NCBI GenBank assembly: GCA_000333855.2
Contig: CM007333.1
Location: 281,748 to 345,747, forward strand
Direction: 5' to 3'
DNA length: 64,000 nt
Origin: Endotrypanum monterogeii
Lineage: Eukaryota; Euglenozoa; Kinetoplastea; Trypanosomatida; Trypanosomatidae
Below are positions 61,701-64,000 of the stretch, piece after piece. The position numbers and the translations under genes are program-made. Numbering within the stretch: the first letter of the stretch is position 1; every line of letters begins with the position of its first letter. The notes beneath the pieces were generated by a model, which was not told the origin of the DNA, made no database searches, and worked only from the letters and a program-made list of their open reading frames with translations.

Positions 61701-62874
61701 CGCATTTCGCGGGCTCGTATTTTTCCACCTCCGAGTTCCTCCCCGTTGTCTCATCGTTGGTACTACAAAAAGTCTCACCGTGTCCTGCCATCGTTGTTGT
61801 CATTGACGAGGCTTCCGCAGGGGGTTCGACAGTCATTTGCATACCGACATCGTGTTTGAGGTTGTCCTCGGCGTTCGGGTCCACCTTATTCCCCTGCGCA
61901 GAGGGGTACTCTGTATGTACGAGAGCTGTCTTTTTCTCCACGCGATGAGGGTCACTTAATACTGAGAGGTCGGCGACGCGCGCTGCATCCTCGCAGTCAC
62001 TTCTCCCCGTGGCTGCGGCTGTGGCGACCATAGCCCTTTCCGACGTGCTCGTAGAGTCGAGAGGATTTCTGTTTTGTGTACCCACCAACTTGTCACGCAT
62101 CGCTGCCCACGATGCGCCCGACGACGACACTGAGTGCCATTGGTTATCGTCCGCTGAGCCGTGCAGGGGAATGTCCTCACTGTTGCGTGTAGCGGCCGTC
62201 CGCGTTGTAGACATCTGCAATATTCGCACCGATAACGTTTTGAGGGACTCGGCGACGAATATGTAGTCGCTGATGGACACAAACCCGGAGGCTATACATT
62301 CGAGCTCACCGACTGGGGTCCGCGTGATCTCCACTTGTGATGTCGCCACAGCAGCCGCATCCAGCTTCAGATCGAAGCGCTTGTTTAGTTGCACAGCTGG
62401 ACTGATGGAGGAGTCCATGACCCTGCTTGCATCGGGGAATGTTGGGGACTGGGGGAAGGGCGGGCGCCGCTGTCTGAGAGGGCTTTGATAGGGAATGTGG
62501 CCAATGCCGCGGTTAGACATAGGACCTCTCGGGGAAGCGTTTGATCGTATTCCGCAGTTGTAATGGTCGCTTTCTTGCTGCACTGTGGCGGACAACGGCG
62601 GCAGAAGTCCCGTTGTCCGATGACCCCTGACAAGGGTGTTGCCAGGGTTGGGATGTGGGCTGGTAGCCCGGGTAGACGCTTTGTACGGAGACGACAGGTG
62701 CGTTGCCCTGGATGTGGTGGCAGGTGCGCTGCACTGTAACTCTGTGGCAAGTCTCACGGCCGACTTTCCCGTTGCTGTGCTGTTCGTTTCGGATTTCGAC
62801 GTCGCCGCTTCCGCTCGTCGGCGGTGCAGGACTGACCGGGTGAGCTCACTGCCGCGCACATGCCCGTTACCCAT
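55780..62874 (-). CDS. Giant protein, 2364 aa, function unknown
   Basis: Predicted 2364-aa protein; start MGNGHVRGSE at 62874. The longer ORF continues only through (TA)n and the N gap, so that extension is rejected. The first 500 residues are Ser/Thr/Arg-rich and disordered-looking. Ordered, helical and leucine-rich regions appear at about 490-760 (for example TDWSCMAVLLPVTAAVPVRPFG, FVSFEERAALLKRHNSF), and again around 900-1100, 1500-1700 and 1780-1900. In between are low-complexity linkers. Scattered Cys/His segments (LFYHRRHCAPFTHEP; RRCTHKFVRSADGTVLYHDGD) do not form a recognisable zinc motif. The C-terminal 250 residues are again Pro/Thr/Ala-rich, ending in a short helix (LRAEVDCYIQELF). 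Gly2 could suggest N-myristoylation, but residue 6 is Val, not Ser/Thr. No family is recognised; likely kinetoplastid-specific. Confidence 0.85.
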   Translation of the reverse strand: MGNGHVRGSELTRSVLHRRRAEAATSKSETNSTATGKSAVRLATELQCSAPATTSRATHLSSPYKASTRATSPHPNPGNTLVRGHRTTGLLPPLSATVQQESDHYNCGIRSNASPRGPMSNRGIGHIPYQSPLRQRRPPFPQSPTFPDASRVMDSSISPAVQLNKRFDLKLDAAAVATSQVEITRTPVGELECIASGFVSISDYIFVAESLKTLSVRILQMSTTRTAATRNSEDIPLHGSADDNQWHSVSSSGASWAAMRDKLVGTQNRNPLDSTSTSERAMVATAAATGRSDCEDAARVADLSVLSDPHRVEKKTALVHTEYPSAQGNKVDPNAEDNLKHDVGMQMTVEPPAEASSMTTTMAGHGETFCSTNDETTGRNSEVEKYEPAKCAGDLTDSCRCVANVPATVAAEAAASPPRLGLADPSSPGSTKTTLAVPPRPRPLSMSDLAAISEHDEVLNAYMQSLAKRVQGISSKLRAMKPASVLHFFLAAALSKTDWSCMAVLLPVTAAVPVRPFGFLDDKVVRVLPGGHGWISKKDVVVPARSKEEALEWQAREDALTTMGDELIKLFLDTKDITLSCMQGFAESMPLSICSRLDHKYLSPSSAILESYVGCGLHTRRRKDFFVSFEERAALLKRHNSFRDPEELLLGICQLSTLASQMMSSFALGAVLGCVSRWRELLDSGQTASDEAVAMMEQFATSYCAGYNILLNEAFPAMRKQYPNVFFLDVLSTEEEGKMPPILTVEMSMLMKLIFLLAGGLGSIRADDRRLIADAMQEEQQRHPLGASNSGSLAPSATLAAKRHATTLLGATASATAGHEQTQGSSREVLSLPIPLPVSGSDFSSPRTPSFSRVNGRTQAPRHSFNSALPTVSSEGSAHTGGTPCTNFRLVCSKDASGEISTVSDDVALAVALQMQSATLIVNMGGLLTSGPLVAHTSPEVLVRAAQAVSRVWRILFQTAGLLPFGHACPLDMAEWLPLFPLYTLSTHAKHAMLSVYARSMGQTSLTFGPVLREDILRSAVDALHDVVCAKNRKVSASSPSAAAMSQQSAPSLGGSSVSEDAVGARTAPVAKPVAPGNNPISYNLCPCFAPAASLPWHDPSASSSFHTNLSAPFMPSMITEGRQTLYELCARQSTETFLPGVLITKHVEAIPLPGGVAMLQVEKLADRSPTALQRLKAYDGRLALILSWRPALQGRVHNSTPAQEGPMREASEATKQTTDAPNAHTTIDAPVREGDEITIHWGHEPTGRAATTATELLATFYDPTRLMRQRSRMTVHGTKPIEVPEEASPSCKTKGHRRAHFNPKSSSAHGGSCSSPSFTTQEAEKVDTASSPPTSQSLQSTAVADPAVECTTGAKAPMVQRCRVSLILNTIRPNQFIVLLDTPNWISVSDTVAAAASATKTTQLGVVQQPHLSATPTLPAYRPGDAPRKQSSSIAMDTVLSRTRSIRCLFYHRRHCAPFTHEPNFDCAWVNPEILRGIDAHEPSALADTSSEKALTAPMLLGWLLGHSPGNDLVFTLPLPALAFRIMSLAMQLELPMEAIQLSAADLSLLYPDLANAKMREQLLQRLERLCRGPETYAGEEEVIALSGNETGCKPANGRDVLDDRGLPGSPVVARRHLQLRRTLLVDVSSSILSKTSSNAIAGHVFWNAVLCGMLQTPLMRTPLFSQCSARIVRDVLCGPYDHLQADFTFRESFVLIVEDGIKGGDSTAESPQDTRMLRDDRQFTRKAVMRVLDELPLKQRRLLLRFITGNSLRTRRSQMNTLRLVLQSGFPSTQPQRQTPMAVGGAASAETARFRGAHGDDAHAPAAPCITPPLTEAMARSCVDATLQFLPMAHPYECMLIIPNYFEALLMGTYRRRVLGADMPTLSQCVTEKDEGITAVLKNSTMSSVQPPAEECSSTSRVKKREAVVRLFDDADVHAAWRQLTDTQKATLCRRYRALLRHRLCAALYIHLVSNPDTLEDAWELGVELGFISSVEDTGKATTTAGEPVSAVRKRCSDAHVIDGVRRCTHKFVRSADGTVLYHDGDIESGEAEGTGCVGYFYSEENVDESNLEQHLLLANLGEEMAVCATTERAVCEKHDPEYKDALISGREGRVGQPERQPTQSPQHANSPSASDIDALSNSKSDNLHGYCIAATFRFSEAAPQDTCTTGSTMTPAEDTSRHSPSAATTRNEHGDGNAGEAREIPDARRRTFFPAPPARRAVVETPEVEAPASVPLVPSTFTKRPVSNSKRWLPMAVATPRDPSMKAVGMCTILQRARMAAAAKTLPTPAHALQGYEKQSCAHLHEPPLTRMGTKRSVEQPTHNTVPTPAIHVTTTTPISAAAAVAAHSAPLQRESKAAQLRAEVDCYIQELFSDDKAPSL

Positions 62875-62889
62875 CTTTGTTTTTTTAGA

Positions 62890-62902
62890 TATATATATAT
62901 AT

Positions 62903-62945
<43 letters not shown>
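62890..62945. repeat. (TA)n tract upstream of the giant gene
   Basis: About 55 bp of nearly pure TA, broken by one TTGA, begins 16 nt upstream of the ATG and runs into the N gap. It would lie in the 5' UTR or at the splice acceptor of the giant gene. Confidence 0.85.
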
Positions 62946-63555
62946 NNNNNNNNNNNNNNNNNNNNNNNNNNNNNNNNNNNNNNNNNNNNNNNNNNNNNNN
63001 NNNNNNNNNNNNNNNNNNNNNNNNNNNNNNNNNNNNNNNNNNNNNNNNNNNNNNNNNNNNNNNNNNNNNNNNNNNNNNNNNNNNNNNNNNNNNNNNNNNN
63101 NNNNNNNNNNNNNNNNNNNNNNNNNNNNNNNNNNNNNNNNNNNNNNNNNNNNNNNNNNNNNNNNNNNNNNNNNNNNNNNNNNNNNNNNNNNNNNNNNNNN
63201 NNNNNNNNNNNNNNNNNNNNNNNNNNNNNNNNNNNNNNNNNNNNNNNNNNNNNNNNNNNNNNNNNNNNNNNNNNNNNNNNNNNNNNNNNNNNNNNNNNNN
63301 NNNNNNNNNNNNNNNNNNNNNNNNNNNNNNNNNNNNNNNNNNNNNNNNNNNNNNNNNNNNNNNNNNNNNNNNNNNNNNNNNNNNNNNNNNNNNNNNNNNN
63401 NNNNNNNNNNNNNNNNNNNNNNNNNNNNNNNNNNNNNNNNNNNNNNNNNNNNNNNNNNNNNNNNNNNNNNNNNNNNNNNNNNNNNNNNNNNNNNNNNNNN
63501 NNNNNNNNNNNNNNNNNNNNNNNNNNNNNNNNNNNNNNNNNNNNNNNNNNNNNNN
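62946..63555. other. Assembly gap (610 N)
   Basis: Undetermined bases between the (TA)n tract and an A-run/G-run junction at 63556-63583. The junction is itself probably low quality. The 5' end of the giant gene's transcript lies here. Confidence 0.99.
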
Positions 63556-63584
63556 AAAAAAAAAAAAAAAGGGGGGGGGGGGGA

Positions 63585-64000
63585 TGGAAGAAAGACCGAC
63601 GGGTTGTTTTCTTGTTGGGGCACCCGTGGATGCTACTTCAACCACGCAGCGTCACGTGTGTCTGTGTGTGGTTCAGATAAGTGGGTGGGTGTACACAACT
63701 CTGCACAGCCCACAGAGGTGCCCACAACCCCACATCACCCCATCGCCTGGAGCGATGGCAGCTGTGCGCAACTGGTGGAGCAACAAACCGCTCACATGAC
63801 CCAGAGGCCGTCCCCACACCGAACTCGTGCACCATGCCGTCCCGGGGGTCTCACAGGAGACCTCTCGAACACTCCCCCCCCCCCCAGCCCTATGCGCTTC
63901 GTGGATTTGACTCGAATCACTTCAGCAGACCTCTATTATCCATTCCTCTAGTTCGTATGGGGTAGGCAAATGCACCCACACCGTAGCGGTGCGTCTCGCT
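63585..64000. repeat. Dispersed 0.63-kb repeat, copy 3 (cut by window end)
   Basis: The third copy is in the same orientation as copies 1 and 2 and matches copy 2 almost exactly from the GATGGAAGAAAGACCGAC region (copy 2: about 51925). The sequence continues past the window edge. The A-run and G-run just before it (63556-63583) correspond to the A-run plus GGAGGGGGAGGA of copy 2, degraded at the gap edge. Confidence 0.85.

Noticed and set aside
62875..63645. Upstream extension of the giant ORF through the N gap
   Set aside because: The extension crosses 610 Ns and (TA)n translated as Tyr-Ile repeats. The Met at 62874 gives a normal protein start.
1..64000. tRNA or rRNA genes, CRISPR array, intact mobile element
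   Set aside because: I saw no cloverleaf with B-box-like sequence in intergenic DNA, no spaced direct repeats of CRISPR type, and no reverse transcriptase or transposase reading frame.

Overview
The window looks like a trypanosomatid nuclear chromosome, most likely Leishmania or a close relative. All 17 protein genes lie on the minus strand, with no introns and no strand switch. They are separated by 0.6-2.7 kb intergenic regions full of (TA)n, (CA/GT)n and homopurine/homopyrimidine tracts. Several genes are preceded on the coding strand by a polypyrimidine tract and an AG, the layout of spliced-leader trans-splicing acceptors. This is therefore an interior piece of one directional gene cluster, transcribed right to left. 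From memory only, the order actin-like, katanin-like, subtilisin, cytochrome b5 reductase resembles Leishmania chromosome 13.

In transcription order (right to left) the genes are: a giant 2364-aa protein of unknown function (55780-62874); NADH-cytochrome b5 reductase (52659-53585); an NME5/radial-spoke-like protein with a degenerate NDK domain and a Dpy-30 motif (49209-49925); a site-1-protease-like subtilisin (43217-48208); an unknown 377-aa protein (41449-42582); a CAP59/CMT1 (GT69)-like glycosyltransferase with extra membrane segments (36769-40290); a four-TM protein (34666-35562); an unknown basic protein (32271-33575); a CCDC137-like nuclear protein (29874-31337); a double-domain AMP deaminase (23681-28672); a predicted mitochondrial protein (20651-22654); a KATNAL2-like LisH-AAA ATPase (17395-19116); an actin-like protein (15206-16627); Trm1 tRNA methyltransferase (11986-14142); a GT25-family glycosyltransferase (10273-11100); a 1561-aa coiled-coil protein (4823-9508); and an LRR protein whose 3' end looks frameshifted (about 487-2864).

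The genes do not form a functional operon, as expected for trypanosomatids. The KATNAL2-like and NME5-like genes, and perhaps the actin-like gene, suggest flagellar or cytoskeletal roles. Two enzymes (S1P-like protease, GT69-like transferase) belong to the secretory pathway.

Three copies of a roughly 0.63-kb dispersed repeat occur: two in tandem at 51010-52456 and a third at 63585-64000 running off the window. Together they bracket the cytochrome b5 reductase and giant genes as direct repeats. Three N gaps (33868-34058, 51637-51646, 62946-63555) all touch (TA)n tracts and probably mark collapsed or unresolved repeats. I saw no tRNA, rRNA, CRISPR array or intact transposon. I did not find a clearly new multi-gene system. 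The strongest unusual items are the AMP deaminase with a dead N-terminal copy, the perfect 22-bp hairpin at 11596-11646, the direct repeats around an 11-kb block, and the GT69-like and S1P-like enzymes.
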